Source of the DNA: Caldisericia bacterium
GTDB lineage: Bacteria > Caldisericota > Caldisericia > UBA6126
Length of the DNA: 54,639 nucleotides
Direction: 5' to 3'
Assembly (NCBI GenBank): GCA_028700655.1
Contig: JAQVSG010000003.1
Span: 31,153 to 85,791, forward strand
Part shown: piece by piece, positions 36,786 through 45,462 of the stretch
How positions within the stretch are numbered: the first letter of the stretch is position 1
How the letters are laid out: each line of letters starts with the position of its first letter
Position numbers and translations under genes: made by a program
Notes under the pieces: generated by a model
The model's input: only the letters and a program-made list of their open reading frames with translations
What the model was told of the DNA's origin: nothing
The model's database searches: none

Positions 36786-37626
36786 ATACTTTGCCTATGC
36801 CAAGTTGAATTTGCAGCTTCGTGTGATAGGGCTTGCACGCGATGGGTTTCACTTGTTGGATATGGTCAATGTGCTCATTTCATTACATGATGATGTTACC
36901 ATCGATATACGACCGGAACGAAGGAATGAAATCTTTTTATCGTCCTCAAGAAATTTCTTTACTCATCCTCAAAAAAACCTTTTGTACAAGGCGTGGGATT
37001 GGTATACAAAAAAAACAGGGATTCCTATCAGCGCCAAAGTGCACTTATACAAAAGAATCCCTATAGGTTCTGGCATGGGAGGGGGATCTTCTGACGCAGC
37101 AACACTGCTTCGAATATTGAACAATCTGTTCCAAGGTATGACAGAAAAAGAGTTGATACAAGAATCCGTAGAAATTGGCTCGGATGTACCCTATTTTCTT
37201 ATAGGAGGGCTTTGTCGAGTTACAGGGAAGGGCGAGAACATACAGACTCTACCCGAGAATGAAGAATTGTCTCATTTGCATGGAGTGGTTTGTTTTCCAA
37301 GAAAAAACGTCTCTACTACAAAAGTGTATGCTTTGTATGATGAAAACAACAAGTCTTTTTCCCAGGGTTTATCTGACGATTTTGCCTTATTTCCAACCTA
37401 TAACGACTTAACACCATCGGCTTCCGAAATTCAACCCAGCATTTCGCAGTGTTTATCATTTGTAAATAGCACAAAACCTGCCTATTATGGCATGAGCGGA
37501 AGTGGTTCTGCATGTTTTGGATTGTATACCTGTACAAAATCTAGTAAAAATGCAATGGATTTTCTGCTAAGGAAAGGATATCGAGTATGGCTCGTAGAAA
37601 CAAACCAAAAAAGAAATTATCCATAG
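36766..37626 (+). CDS. ispE: 4-diphosphocytidyl-2-C-methyl-D-erythritol kinase IspE
   Basis: A 286-residue GHMP kinase that phosphorylates CDP-ME in the non-mevalonate isoprenoid pathway. Lys13 (YAKLNL) and the ATP loop PIGSGMGGGSSDA at 99-111 are present, as is the C-terminal MSGSGSACFGL block. The start at 36766 (or 36769) has AGGG upstream and overlaps the rsmA stop; the longer frame lies inside rsmA. The rsmA-ispE order is common in Bacillota. Confidence 0.93.
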   Translation: MMKKPNKYFAYAKLNLQLRVIGLARDGFHLLDMVNVLISLHDDVTIDIRPERRNEIFLSSSRNFFTHPQKNLLYKAWDWYTKKTGIPISAKVHLYKRIPIGSGMGGGSSDAATLLRILNNLFQGMTEKELIQESVEIGSDVPYFLIGGLCRVTGKGENIQTLPENEELSHLHGVVCFPRKNVSTTKVYALYDENNKSFSQGLSDDFALFPTYNDLTPSASEIQPSISQCLSFVNSTKPAYYGMSGSGSACFGLYTCTKSSKNAMDFLLRKGYRVWLVETNQKRNYP

Positions 37627-38033
37627 AGACAAAAAAGAAGAATACACTGAATCCCGGAATCGTGGTTTTGGCCCTTTCCATTTTATTTTTTGTGGGTCTG
37701 TATTATTTGCATACACACCCTGGTATTTTTCAAATGCCTAGCCACGATACGCCACGATATCTTCATGTCATTAATGGGTATTCGCAAGAAAAGCGAGTAT
37801 TCGATATGAATGAGGATCAAACCATAATGGAAATAGGAGCTTTAGGGAAGGTACAAATTCTTATCCGCGAAGGAAAAGCTTGTATTGAAGAATCCAGCTG
37901 CCCCAACCAAACGTGTGTGAAAAGTGGTTGGATAGCTGCCATTGGAGAATCTGTGATTTGTGCTCCCAATCAAGTTATGATTCGCATTCAGAGTTCTACA
38001 GAGTCTATTGTACCTGAATTTTATTCGGAGTGA
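37587..38033 (+). CDS. NusG domain II (NusG_II-like) membrane-anchored protein
   Basis: A 148-residue protein with a Lys-rich cytoplasmic start, one transmembrane helix at about 23-41 and an extracytoplasmic NusG-II-type domain. The conserved Cys pattern is visible: SCPNQTCVKSGW (Cys105, Cys110) and CAPN (Cys125). In Clostridia such proteins often sit near heptaprenyl diphosphate synthase component I genes; their role is not settled. It overlaps ispE by 40 nt and converges with ridA over 13 nt. Confidence 0.8.
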   Translation: MARRNKPKKKLSIETKKKNTLNPGIVVLALSILFFVGLYYLHTHPGIFQMPSHDTPRYLHVINGYSQEKRVFDMNEDQTIMEIGALGKVQILIREGKACIEESSCPNQTCVKSGWIAAIGESVICAPNQVMIRIQSSTESIVPEFYSE

Positions 38034-38410
38034 GGGAAGGCTGCTATTGCTTCAATCTCTACTTTACAATTTTTTGGAAGTTTGTTAACGGCAACGCAAG
38101 ATCGTGCCGGGGGGTTGTTTTCAAAGTACTTTCCATACACTTCATTAACGCTAGCAAAGTCATTCATATTGACAATGTATAGGGTTGTTTTTACGATATC
38201 TTCATACGATAACCCTACATTTGACAGAATAGCTCCTATATTTTTCATAACTATTTCAGTTTCTTCTTCTATTGAACTTGGATTGTAGAGTCCAGTAAAA
38301 GGGTCTATTGGGATTTGCCCAGAGAGGAATAAGAAGGTATTAAAACGAACTGCTTGTGAGTAAGGACCAATTGCTTTTGGTGCTTTTTCTGTTTGAATAC
38401 ATTTTTTCAT
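38021..38410 (-). CDS. ridA: RidA family enamine/imine deaminase
   Basis: A 129-residue trimeric YjgF/RidA protein that hydrolyses reactive 2-aminoacrylate and other imines released by PLP enzymes. Motifs are GPYSQAV, LSGQIPIDP, the catalytic Arg in PPARSCVAVNKLP, and Glu in VEIEAIA. CAGGAGAAAAAAAC precedes the ATG. It is transcribed against its neighbours; a -35/-10 pair TTGCTT-18-TACTAT is a weak promoter candidate just upstream. Confidence 0.94.
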   Translation of the reverse strand: MKKCIQTEKAPKAIGPYSQAVRFNTFLFLSGQIPIDPFTGLYNPSSIEEETEIVMKNIGAILSNVGLSYEDIVKTTLYIVNMNDFASVNEVYGKYFENNPPARSCVAVNKLPKNCKVEIEAIAAFPHSE

Positions 38411-38500
38411 GTTTTTTTCTCCTGTTTTTTCGTATAGTATTAGTAAGAAAAAGCAAAAAGCAAATTGCTGGAATTGATTTTTAAAGCAAAAAATGGAAGC

Positions 38501-38528
38501 TTGACTTAGTCAGGTTTTGAAGTATGAT
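38501..38528 (+). promoter_or_regulatory. Promoter of rplU
   Basis: TTGACT (38501-38506), a 16-nt spacer and TATGAT (38523-38528) predict a start near 38535. That leaves a ~40-nt leader with a GGAGG site before the ATG at 38576, too short for a typical folded L21 leader. Confidence 0.6.
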
Positions 38529-38575
38529 AGCAATTTGGATATTTGTAACACTGAATTATGCATATGGAGGAATCT

Positions 38576-38887
38576 ATGTACGCAGTTATTGAGACTGGTG
38601 GAAAACAGTATAAAGTTGAAGAAGGTCAAATCCTTCGAATTGAAAAATTGGATCAAGAAAAGGGAAGCGAAATTACCTTCACTCCTCTTTTAATTGGGGG
38701 AGACGAAGTGGTTGTTGGAGACGATGCGAAAAGTTTTCATGTGCACGCTAGCATTTTGAAAAGTGATGAAAAAGCAAAAAAGATTTCTGTTTTTTTCTAC
38801 CGCAACAAAACCAACGAGCATAAACGACGGGGTCATAGACAACGTTATTCCGAAATTAAAATCACATCTATCGGGAGGCAAGCATGA
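38576..38887 (+). CDS. rplU: 50S ribosomal protein L21
   Basis: The 103-residue ribosomal protein L21. It begins MYAVIETGGKQYKVEEG and ends in the KRRGHRQRYSEIKI block. GGAGG precedes the ATG at 38576; the in-frame upstream ATG at 38558 is less likely. The stop codon overlaps the next start as ATGA. The genes usually found after rplU (prp and rpmA for L27) are not here. Confidence 0.96.
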   Translation: MYAVIETGGKQYKVEEGQILRIEKLDQEKGSEITFTPLLIGGDEVVVGDDAKSFHVHASILKSDEKAKKISVFFYRNKTNEHKRRGHRQRYSEIKITSIGRQA

Positions 38888-40197
38888 AACGTAACGTAAT
38901 CATTATGGGAGCAGCTGGAAGAGATTTCCACAACTTTAATGTGTTTTTCAGAGACAATGAGGATTACAATGTTGTGGCTTTCACAGCTACACAGATTCCT
39001 GAAATTGACGATCGAAAATATCCCAGAGAACTCTCTGGGCATCTTTATCCTCAAGGAATCGAAATTCATCCAGAAGAAGAGTTGACAGAATTGATCCAAA
39101 AACATGACATAGATGTCGTTGTGTTTTCTTATTCTGACCAACCCTACCAATCTGTGATGAACAAATCTTCTTTGGTAAATGCCGCTGGCGCTGATTTTTG
39201 GTTAATGGGTTATAACAATACCACTGTTCAATCCACAAAACCATTGTTATCAGTTTGTGCCGTCCGAACGGGTTGTGGTAAGTCTCAAACCAGCCGAGAA
39301 GTAGTCCGTATCTTCCAAAAAATGGGGAAAAAGGTCGCTGCTATTCGCCATCCCATGCCCTATGGCGATCTAGCCAAACAGGCCGTCCAACGATTTGCTT
39401 CTTTAGAAGATCTAAAAAAACACGAATGTACCATTGAAGAAATGGAAGAATACGAACCCTATATCGCTATGGGTGCTATCATTTTTGCCGGCGTCGATTA
39501 CGAAGCTATTTTACGTGAAGCAGAAAAAGAAGCAGATATTATCTTGTGGGATGGCGGCAACAACGATTTTCCATTCTACAAATCCGATTACAAGATTACC
39601 ATCGTAGATCCAACCAGACCTTACGATGAAATTTCTTATTATCCCGGAGAAGTAAATGTGAGAATGGCTGATTGCATCATCATTAACAAAGAAGAAACTG
39701 CCAATTTAGAAGACATTAATGATGTTCGCGATAATTGCCGTGCTATCAATCCAAATGCAGTCATTATCGATGCAACCTCTCCATTAACCATCGAAAACCC
39801 TCAACTTCTTCAAGGTAAAAGAGCCCTTGTTGTGGAAGATGGCCCCACTCTGACTCATGGAGAAATGGATATCGGAGCTGGTTATTTAGCCGCTCGTAAA
39901 TGTGGTGCTGAAATTGTTGATCCCAAGCCCTATGCCGTTGGATCAATTAAAGAAGCCTACGAAAAATATCCACAACTTGATGAAATTGTTCCTGCTCTTG
40001 GTTATTATGAAAAACAACTCCGAGAATTGGAAGAAACCATCAATTCTGCCGACTGTGATGTTGTTGTTATAGGAACCCCTATCGACCTGAGCCGTGTCAT
40101 TTCCATTAAGAAACCTACTGTTCGTATTGGATATGAACTTCAGGAAATCGGCAAACCGACTCTTGAGGATTTGCTAAAAGAAAAATTTAATAAGTAA
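38884..40197 (+). CDS. COG2403 GTPase / cyclic 2,3-diphosphoglycerate synthetase-like protein
   Basis: A 437-residue P-loop protein resembling archaeal cyclic 2,3-diphosphoglycerate synthetase and bacterial COG2403 'predicted GTPases'. It starts with a Rossmann-like MGAAGRDFHNF, has the P-loop VRTGCGKSQTS at 127-137, then ILWDGGNNDFPFY and the DPTRPY block, and GEMDIGAGYLAARK. The true product in bacteria is not known. It is coupled to rplU by an ATGA overlap and followed 11 nt later by ornithine carbamoyltransferase, suggesting a metabolic rather than ribosomal role. Confidence 0.82.
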   Translation: MKRNVIIMGAAGRDFHNFNVFFRDNEDYNVVAFTATQIPEIDDRKYPRELSGHLYPQGIEIHPEEELTELIQKHDIDVVVFSYSDQPYQSVMNKSSLVNAAGADFWLMGYNNTTVQSTKPLLSVCAVRTGCGKSQTSREVVRIFQKMGKKVAAIRHPMPYGDLAKQAVQRFASLEDLKKHECTIEEMEEYEPYIAMGAIIFAGVDYEAILREAEKEADIILWDGGNNDFPFYKSDYKITIVDPTRPYDEISYYPGEVNVRMADCIIINKEETANLEDINDVRDNCRAINPNAVIIDATSPLTIENPQLLQGKRALVVEDGPTLTHGEMDIGAGYLAARKCGAEIVDPKPYAVGSIKEAYEKYPQLDEIVPALGYYEKQLRELEETINSADCDVVVIGTPIDLSRVISIKKPTVRIGYELQEIGKPTLEDLLKEKFNK

Positions 40198-40208
40198 GGA
40201 GACTCTTT

Positions 40209-41144
40209 ATGCCTGGCTTATATCAAGGAAGAAATTTTGTATCGATCCATGATTATACGGTAGAGGATGTGCAACGCATTTTTGACCTTACTAAAGCATT
40301 AAAACTGGACGAACATACCAACCAAAGAAAACCTATATTGAACAACAAAACACTGGGAATGATTTTTGAAAAATCCTCAACCCGAACTCGAGTTTCCTTC
40401 GAAATTGGGATGAACCAAATGGGGGGAAAAGCGATTTTCCTTAGCAGCAGAGACATTCAATTGGGTCGTGGAGAAACCATTCCCGATACCGCCAAAGTGT
40501 TAAGTCGATATGTTGATGGTATTATGGCCCGTGTCTTTTCACATGATACTATCGTCCAACTTGCTACTTATTCTACTTGCCCTGTTATCAACGGTTTGTC
40601 CGACTTTTTGCACCCATGTCAAGCTGTCGCTGATTTTTTCACAATGTATGAAAAACGAGGCTATCTAAAAGGTTTACACTTAACCTATATTGGAGACAGC
40701 AACAATGTGTCCAATTCTCTTATGATGGCTGCTGCAAAAACAGGAGTTGACATGACGATTTGTTCACCTGGAGGGTTTACTCCTTGTGATCAAATCATGG
40801 AGTGGTGGAAAATGGATTCTCCTTTGACAGGAGCTCAGCTTACATTAATCTCAGATCCTTCTGAAGCTGTTTCAAAAGCAGACTTCATTTATACCGATGT
40901 TTGGACTTCCATGGGTCAAGAGAAAGAAGAAGAAGAGCGTCGTCGTATTTTCCAACCCTATCAAGTGAATGATGAACTCCTTTCAAAAGCGTCTAAAGAT
41001 GTCATGGTTTTACATTGTCTTCCTGCACATCGAGGCGATGAGATTACTGATTCTGTAATGGATGGTCCCAAAGCAGCAGTATTTGATGAAGCTGAAAATC
41101 GTCTTCATGCGCAAAAAGCAATTATGGCACTTCTTATGAGCTAA
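40209..41144 (+). CDS. argF: Ornithine carbamoyltransferase
   Basis: A 311-residue transcarbamylase making citrulline from ornithine and carbamoyl phosphate, or the reverse in arginine fermentation. The carbamoyl-phosphate sites are STRTR (57-61) and HPCQ (135-138); the ornithine-side motif HCLPAHRGDE and the DVWTSMGQE block favour OTC over aspartate or knotted carbamoyltransferases. AAGGAG precedes the ATG. Whether it is anabolic (argF) or catabolic (arcB) cannot be told; no other arginine gene is in the window. Confidence 0.93.
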   Translation: MPGLYQGRNFVSIHDYTVEDVQRIFDLTKALKLDEHTNQRKPILNNKTLGMIFEKSSTRTRVSFEIGMNQMGGKAIFLSSRDIQLGRGETIPDTAKVLSRYVDGIMARVFSHDTIVQLATYSTCPVINGLSDFLHPCQAVADFFTMYEKRGYLKGLHLTYIGDSNNVSNSLMMAAAKTGVDMTICSPGGFTPCDQIMEWWKMDSPLTGAQLTLISDPSEAVSKADFIYTDVWTSMGQEKEEEERRRIFQPYQVNDELLSKASKDVMVLHCLPAHRGDEITDSVMDGPKAAVFDEAENRLHAQKAIMALLMS

Positions 41145-41145
41145 C

Positions 41146-42732
41146 ATGTACGTTCACACTGGTCAGGATACCTATGCAACTGACAAAATGATGGAGGATG
41201 AATTTTTAGTATCCCCCATGCAGTTGATGGAAGTTGCAGGAAAGAACGTTGCTGATCAGATTTTGAAATATACGAATCCAACGGTTCGTACTGCATTGAT
41301 TGCAATTGGACCGGGTAACAACGGTGGAGATGGAATGGTTGTTGCCCGGTTCTTAGTTTCTCAGGGCTGGAGTATTCTTGTAGTTCCCGCATTACCACTA
41401 GATACTTCAACAGGACCTGCCAAAAAGAATTATCAAATCCTTCAGAAAATTTGTCAAAACCCAATATTCCACTCCCAGATTCTAGGACCCTATTCTATAT
41501 GTTCTCTTACCGAAGAAGTAGTTCGATCGTATCTGCAAAAAAACACTACTTGTATCATCGTGGATGCGTTGTTTGGAGTAGGATTAAAAAGGCCTATAAC
41601 AGGCAAAACAGCAGAGTTGATTCAAATATTGAACAGTGCAGGACGTCCAATCATTTCTATCGATATGCCCTCTGGAATTAGTTCTGAAACAGGTTCCATT
41701 GTGGGAGCTTTTCATACTTCTGCGATCAAAGCAGATTTCACAGTTACTTTTGAAGCACCCAAAATAGGACATTTGCTATACCCAGGTAAACAATATACAG
41801 GAACTCTTCTTGTAACCAAAATTGGCATTTTGCATCCGGCTTTGGAAAAACAATCCCCCTATACAACAATTCTGGATGAACACCAATTGACCACATTTAT
41901 CAAACCTAGGCCAAATCATTCTCACAAAGGTCTTTTTGGAAGGGTTTATTGTATATGTGGGTCTTCTCCTTACAAAGGAGCGCTTACTTTTTCTCTTCTT
42001 GGAGCTATGCATGCTGGTGCTGGCCTAATAACAGCCTGCTATAAAGAAACCAATGAACTGTTGCTGTCCTCTAGTGTCATTCCAGAAGCTACTCATTTTT
42101 TAATCCCCGTCAAAAATGATCATTATACGACCCATTCTTACGCCCATTTTGTGCACCATGTCCACCCTAGTAGTATTGTATGCATCGGGTCTGGTCTTGG
42201 CCGTGAAATGGACATACAAGAGTTTTGTCGCCATCTATATCTTCAGTTACCCAATCCCATGGTACTAGATGCGGACGCTCTTTGGGCTATTCGTAACCAC
42301 CTCTCGGATACTCGGTGCGGACCCAGAATTGTTACTCCTCACCTTGGAGAAATGAGTTATCTAACAAATACATCTGTCGATGACATTCAAAAGAATCTTG
42401 TTGAGATTGCAATTGAATATGCAAAAAAATGGCAGATGATTGTTGTACTGAAATCTTCGACTACTGTTGTAGCAGATCCTACAGGATCTTGCTATATCAA
42501 TAACTATAGCTCCTCTGCACTCGCACAGGGTGGTGCTGGTGATGTATTGGCTGGCACTATTGCAGGTTTCATGGCACAAAGATACTCATCCTACCATGCT
42601 TGCATCTTGAGCGTTGCTTTACATAGTCTGGCAGCCATTGAAATGGAGCAGGATTTAACCTCCTGGGCTTCGTCCACATCTACGCTTCCTACTTACTATG
42701 GCACCCTTCTTCATCGCATTGTAAATACATGA
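41146..42732 (+). CDS. nnr: Bifunctional NAD(P)H-hydrate epimerase / ADP-dependent (S)-NAD(P)H-hydrate dehydratase
   Basis: A 528-residue metabolite-repair enzyme. The N-terminal YjeF_N epimerase domain has the GPGNNGGDGMVVAR block, DALFGVGL and SIDMPSGI; the C-terminal carbohydrate-kinase-like dehydratase has HKGLFGRVYCICGS, TPHLGEMSYLT and GGAGDVLAG starting at residue 462. Both halves look intact. It starts one base after the argF stop without a clear ribosome site and overlaps the following gene by ATGA, so translation is likely coupled. Confidence 0.94.
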   Translation: MYVHTGQDTYATDKMMEDEFLVSPMQLMEVAGKNVADQILKYTNPTVRTALIAIGPGNNGGDGMVVARFLVSQGWSILVVPALPLDTSTGPAKKNYQILQKICQNPIFHSQILGPYSICSLTEEVVRSYLQKNTTCIIVDALFGVGLKRPITGKTAELIQILNSAGRPIISIDMPSGISSETGSIVGAFHTSAIKADFTVTFEAPKIGHLLYPGKQYTGTLLVTKIGILHPALEKQSPYTTILDEHQLTTFIKPRPNHSHKGLFGRVYCICGSSPYKGALTFSLLGAMHAGAGLITACYKETNELLLSSSVIPEATHFLIPVKNDHYTTHSYAHFVHHVHPSSIVCIGSGLGREMDIQEFCRHLYLQLPNPMVLDADALWAIRNHLSDTRCGPRIVTPHLGEMSYLTNTSVDDIQKNLVEIAIEYAKKWQMIVVLKSSTTVVADPTGSCYINNYSSSALAQGGAGDVLAGTIAGFMAQRYSSYHACILSVALHSLAAIEMEQDLTSWASSTSTLPTYYGTLLHRIVNT

Positions 42733-43505
42733 GGAGAAGTTTTCTATACATCCTTTATGCAGTCATTCTTTTTCTTTCTTTTTCTCTGTTTTCTTGCGCC
42801 ACTTCCTCTAGATATGTAACCGATGTAGTGGACGGTGATACTATTGTTGTGAATGATGGAACTCGGATACGATATATTGGCATCAATACTCCTGAAAAAG
42901 GCCAACGCTACTACTCTGAGGCAAAGGAACGAAACCGACAATTGGTGCAAGGAAAAACCATTTATCTTGAGTTTGATGAATCTCAATTTGATTCCTTTGG
43001 GAGAACCCTAGCCTATGTGTATACTGAAGAAGGGTTTGTGAATGAGCTGATTGTGAAAAGCGGTTTAGCAATGGAGTTTTACCGTTCACCCAATGGAAAG
43101 TATCGTAAGTTATTGAAACGAGCCGAAGAAGAAGCCAAAAAACAGGGTTTATACTTGTTTAAACCCTCCCCTTATCAATCGTCACTGGCAATACACGATT
43201 TTCACTATGACGCTGAAGGTGATGACAATGATAATGTGAATGGCGAATGGGTTGTTATTGGCAATGTTTCTACAAAACCCATTCATTTAGCGGGTTTCTA
43301 TTTTTATGATGAATCCTTTCATCAATATACATTTCCAGAAATCGTTCTTGACCCTGGTAAAAACATTAAAATTTTTACAGGTGTTGGAGAAGATACCGAT
43401 CAATTCTTGTATGCAAAATTCTCAGAACCGATTTGGAACAACTCGGGAGACACTCTTTTTGTATACGACTTTTTGGACCGTCTCGTTTTAGAAGAATCGT
43501 ATTAA
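42729..43505 (+). CDS. Lipoprotein staphylococcal-nuclease-like protein with C-terminal lamin-tail-like domain
   Basis: A 258-residue exported protein. A signal sequence ends at a lipobox-like SLFSC (Cys23), so it is probably membrane-anchored. The SNase domain has VVDGDTIVV, RIRYIGINTPE (Asn where many have Asp) and the DSFGRTLAYVY active-site Arg. Residues ~155-255 look like a lamin-tail/LTD beta-sandwich (NVSTKPIHLAGFYFYD, NSGDTLFVYD). Likely an extracellular nuclease. It ends the rplU-led operon; an inverted repeat follows. Confidence 0.85.
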   Translation: MRRSFLYILYAVILFLSFSLFSCATSSRYVTDVVDGDTIVVNDGTRIRYIGINTPEKGQRYYSEAKERNRQLVQGKTIYLEFDESQFDSFGRTLAYVYTEEGFVNELIVKSGLAMEFYRSPNGKYRKLLKRAEEEAKKQGLYLFKPSPYQSSLAIHDFHYDAEGDDNDNVNGEWVVIGNVSTKPIHLAGFYFYDESFHQYTFPEIVLDPGKNIKIFTGVGEDTDQFLYAKFSEPIWNNSGDTLFVYDFLDRLVLEESY

Positions 43506-43538
43506 AGAAGATTTTTACAAAAACGTGTCTTTTAAATG

Positions 43539-43583
43539 AAAACAAGCCCAAGAGTTTTGAAATTTGTCGTTTAGGCTTGTTTT
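43539..43583. terminator. Possible bidirectional terminator between convergent genes
   Basis: A 10-bp inverted repeat AAAACAAGCC / GGCTTGTTTT (43539-43548 and 43574-43583) has A and T runs on its outer ends, so it could stop transcripts from both sides. The 25-nt loop is larger than usual. Confidence 0.45.
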
Positions 43584-43604
43584 GCTTGCCAATTACAGAA
43601 GGAT

Positions 43605-44132
43605 TTAGCGTTTAAAAAAGACCTTGTTTCTTTTGTGTGTTACGTCTGGGATAATGTAGTCCAATGAATGACCAACACTATCAAACTGCCCGGGCAAAAA
43701 AGTAAAATTTAACTTTTTGTTGTCCAGTGTAACAATGGATAGGCTGTCATTGTTTCTATGTTCGAAACCATCTTGATCTCGTGAAACAGAACCTCTTTTT
43801 AAAACAAGTTTTGCAATGGAGTCGGGAAGGATCGAAAAATTGTGAGGACTTTCTTGTATGATTTCATCAGGATTCATTTCGAGATAACGTTGGTGGAAAT
43901 TTGTGTGAGTACTCCATTTGGCACCAATCTTCTTGAAGATGTTTGCTTTCTTTCCATTTTTTTCATGGTCATCAATCTTTTTTTCATACTCTTCTTGTGC
44001 TAGTTTGGGATCGTGGTATGCAACAACAATCCGTTGGTCGGTAAAGGCTAAATAGCACTGTTTCTGTTTGAAAAAACCCAATTTATGACCCGACATAGGG
44101 GTTACATGTTTTATGACTTCATTGGTAGACAT
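43605..44132 (-). CDS. Unknown protein, paralogue of 44215-44745
   Basis: A 175-residue cytoplasmic protein with no family I can name. It aligns end to end with its upstream neighbour: both have a CxxAFTDQRIVVAYHDP-type block (CHLIFTNLRIIVAYYDP in the other), FHQRYLEMNPDEI versus FYHRYICMSPEEI, and a DxDGFE motif. The beta-rich pattern with 'LIFTDxRI' recalls bacterial PH/GRAM-like domains, but this is a guess. The start at 44132 has TAAGGAG upstream; the longer frame enters the neighbour's gene. Confidence 0.65.
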   Translation of the reverse strand: MSTNEVIKHVTPMSGHKLGFFKQKQCYLAFTDQRIVVAYHDPKLAQEEYEKKIDDHEKNGKKANIFKKIGAKWSTHTNFHQRYLEMNPDEIIQESPHNFSILPDSIAKLVLKRGSVSRDQDGFEHRNNDSLSIVTLDNKKLNFTFLPGQFDSVGHSLDYIIPDVTHKRNKVFFKR

Positions 44133-44162
44133 AACAAAACTCCTTACAGTGGTAATGGATGA

Positions 44163-44191
44163 AATATACCATAAAACCGAATGATTGAAAA
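44163..44191 (-). promoter_or_regulatory. Possible promoter of the downstream paralogue
   Basis: Minus strand TTTTCA (44191-44186), 17 nt, TATATT (44168-44163), about 30 nt before the ATG at 44132. It suggests that this copy can be expressed apart from its neighbour. Confidence 0.4.
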
Positions 44192-44214
44192 GGACGTGGA
44201 AAGAAAATAATGAA

Positions 44215-44745
44215 TTAGCTGTAAAACAGAAATTTATCCCCGTTGTATTTTGCATTGGGGACAATTTGATGCAATGCACCACAAAGTTCGTGGAAAAAAC
44301 AAGATTTCAAATAAAAACTTTTTCGATGTTTGCTTTTTAAAGTGATATTGAGCTTGTCGGGTGTGTGGTCTTCAAAACCATCCACATCTTTACAACAGGA
44401 TCCTTTGGAAAAGACTAAATTACGAATATCGGAACCGTGTATACAGAAATTATCAGGATGTTCTTTCAAAATTTCTTCAGGCGACATGCAAATATAGCGG
44501 TGGTAAAACGTGGAAAATGATTGAAATCGTAGATTTACTTTCATATAAACACCGGAGGAGGAGCCGTTGTTGATATAACTGGTTAACTGTTGTTTATATG
44601 CTTCTAAAGCTTTATCGGGATCATAATAGGCAACAATGATCCGCAGGTTTGTAAAAATCAAATGACAAGATCTTGCACTAAAAGTTGACATTTTATGAGA
44701 CGCTTTTTTCGTTGTAATACTGAGAATATACTCTTGGGAAGCCAT
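44215..44745 (-). CDS. Unknown protein, paralogue of 43605-44132
   Basis: A 176-residue protein, first of a tandem pair. It shares the order of conserved blocks with the second copy (ATTKKxSxK-type start, IIVAYYDP, FYHRYICMSPEEI, KDVDGFEDH, and a final KFLFYS versus KVFFKR). Amino-acid identity looks roughly one third by eye, so the duplication is old. It has an excellent AAAGGAGGT ribosome site and its own promoter. No signal peptide or transmembrane helix is visible. Function unknown; a bacterial PH-like fold is possible. Confidence 0.7.
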   Translation of the reverse strand: MASQEYILSITTKKASHKMSTFSARSCHLIFTNLRIIVAYYDPDKALEAYKQQLTSYINNGSSSGVYMKVNLRFQSFSTFYHRYICMSPEEILKEHPDNFCIHGSDIRNLVFSKGSCCKDVDGFEDHTPDKLNITLKSKHRKSFYLKSCFFHELCGALHQIVPNAKYNGDKFLFYS

Positions 44746-44780
44746 TGCTCTACCTCCTTTGCATAGAGTTAGTTTTCAAT

Positions 44781-44809
44781 ATTATACCGAAAAAAGAGAC
44801 AAATCACAA
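44781..44809 (-). promoter_or_regulatory. Promoter of the first paralogue
   Basis: Minus strand TTGTGA (44809-44804), 17-nt spacer, TATAAT (44786-44781), about 36 nt upstream of the ATG at 44745. Confidence 0.65.
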
Positions 44810-44880
44810 TGAAAATGAAAAAAAGGTTACAAAATGGTTAAAAAATAGAAATGATTGATTATTGTGAAGGATGGACTCCG

Positions 44881-45348
44881 TTACAATTCCTCCATACAAT
44901 TGTCTAAATAGCATTGCAGGTACTTTTGATTGGTGTGATTCTTTTGAATAAAAGTGGATAATTCTTTGGGATGGGTCCTTTTCATATATTGTAAAAGCTT
45001 TGTAAATGCTTGCCCAGTAATTGCATGTTCTGTAAGACAAGCAATTGTTTTCGATTCATCAGGAGCAACATCCAAGATCGAATGAAAGAAAAAATAGAGG
45101 ATTTGATGGCGTACCCAAATAAAGTTAGCCTGTTTCTCTCCTTCTTCCGTTAATGAAATGACCCCATATTTTTCGTAGTGAATCAGTCCTTCGCTTGCAA
45201 GATGCTTCAACGCAGTAGTAACCGAGGAATTACGAACATGCAAAAGAGAAGCGATATCCTTGGTGCGGACTCCCTTTTTTTCGTTAAAAATACGCAAAAT
45301 CGCTTCTAAGTAGTCTTCAAGTGAAGTGCTGATGTGTTTACTATTCAT
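44881..45348 (-). CDS. DtxR/MntR-family metal-dependent transcriptional regulator
   Basis: A 155-residue regulator with an N-terminal winged helix (SLEDYLEAILRI, then the DIASLLHVRNSSVTTALKHLASEGLI helix-turn-helix) and a helical dimerisation/metal domain. The family senses Mn(II) or Fe(II) and represses uptake genes. The C-terminal part is divergent and I could not confirm all metal ligands. No SH3-like third domain, which fits MntR rather than DtxR. Its target is unknown; it follows the polyferredoxin gene but has its own promoter. Confidence 0.85.
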   Translation of the reverse strand: MNSKHISTSLEDYLEAILRIFNEKKGVRTKDIASLLHVRNSSVTTALKHLASEGLIHYEKYGVISLTEEGEKQANFIWVRHQILYFFFHSILDVAPDESKTIACLTEHAITGQAFTKLLQYMKRTHPKELSTFIQKNHTNQKYLQCYLDNCMEEL

Positions 45349-45364
45349 ATGGTGACCTAAAAGT

Positions 45365-45392
45365 ATTATAGCTTTTTAAAAAAAGTAGGCAA
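45365..45392 (-). promoter_or_regulatory. Promoter of the DtxR/MntR-like gene
   Basis: Minus strand TTGCCT (45392-45387), 16-nt spacer, TATAAT (45370-45365). A TTTTAGGTCACC stretch just downstream resembles half of a DtxR-type operator and could serve autoregulation; that is speculative. Confidence 0.6.
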
Positions 45393-45462
45393 GACTGCTT
45401 TTATATTCTGTTCTACATTGTACCAAAACTGCTCATCAATAAGGGTGTTGCAATGAATTACG

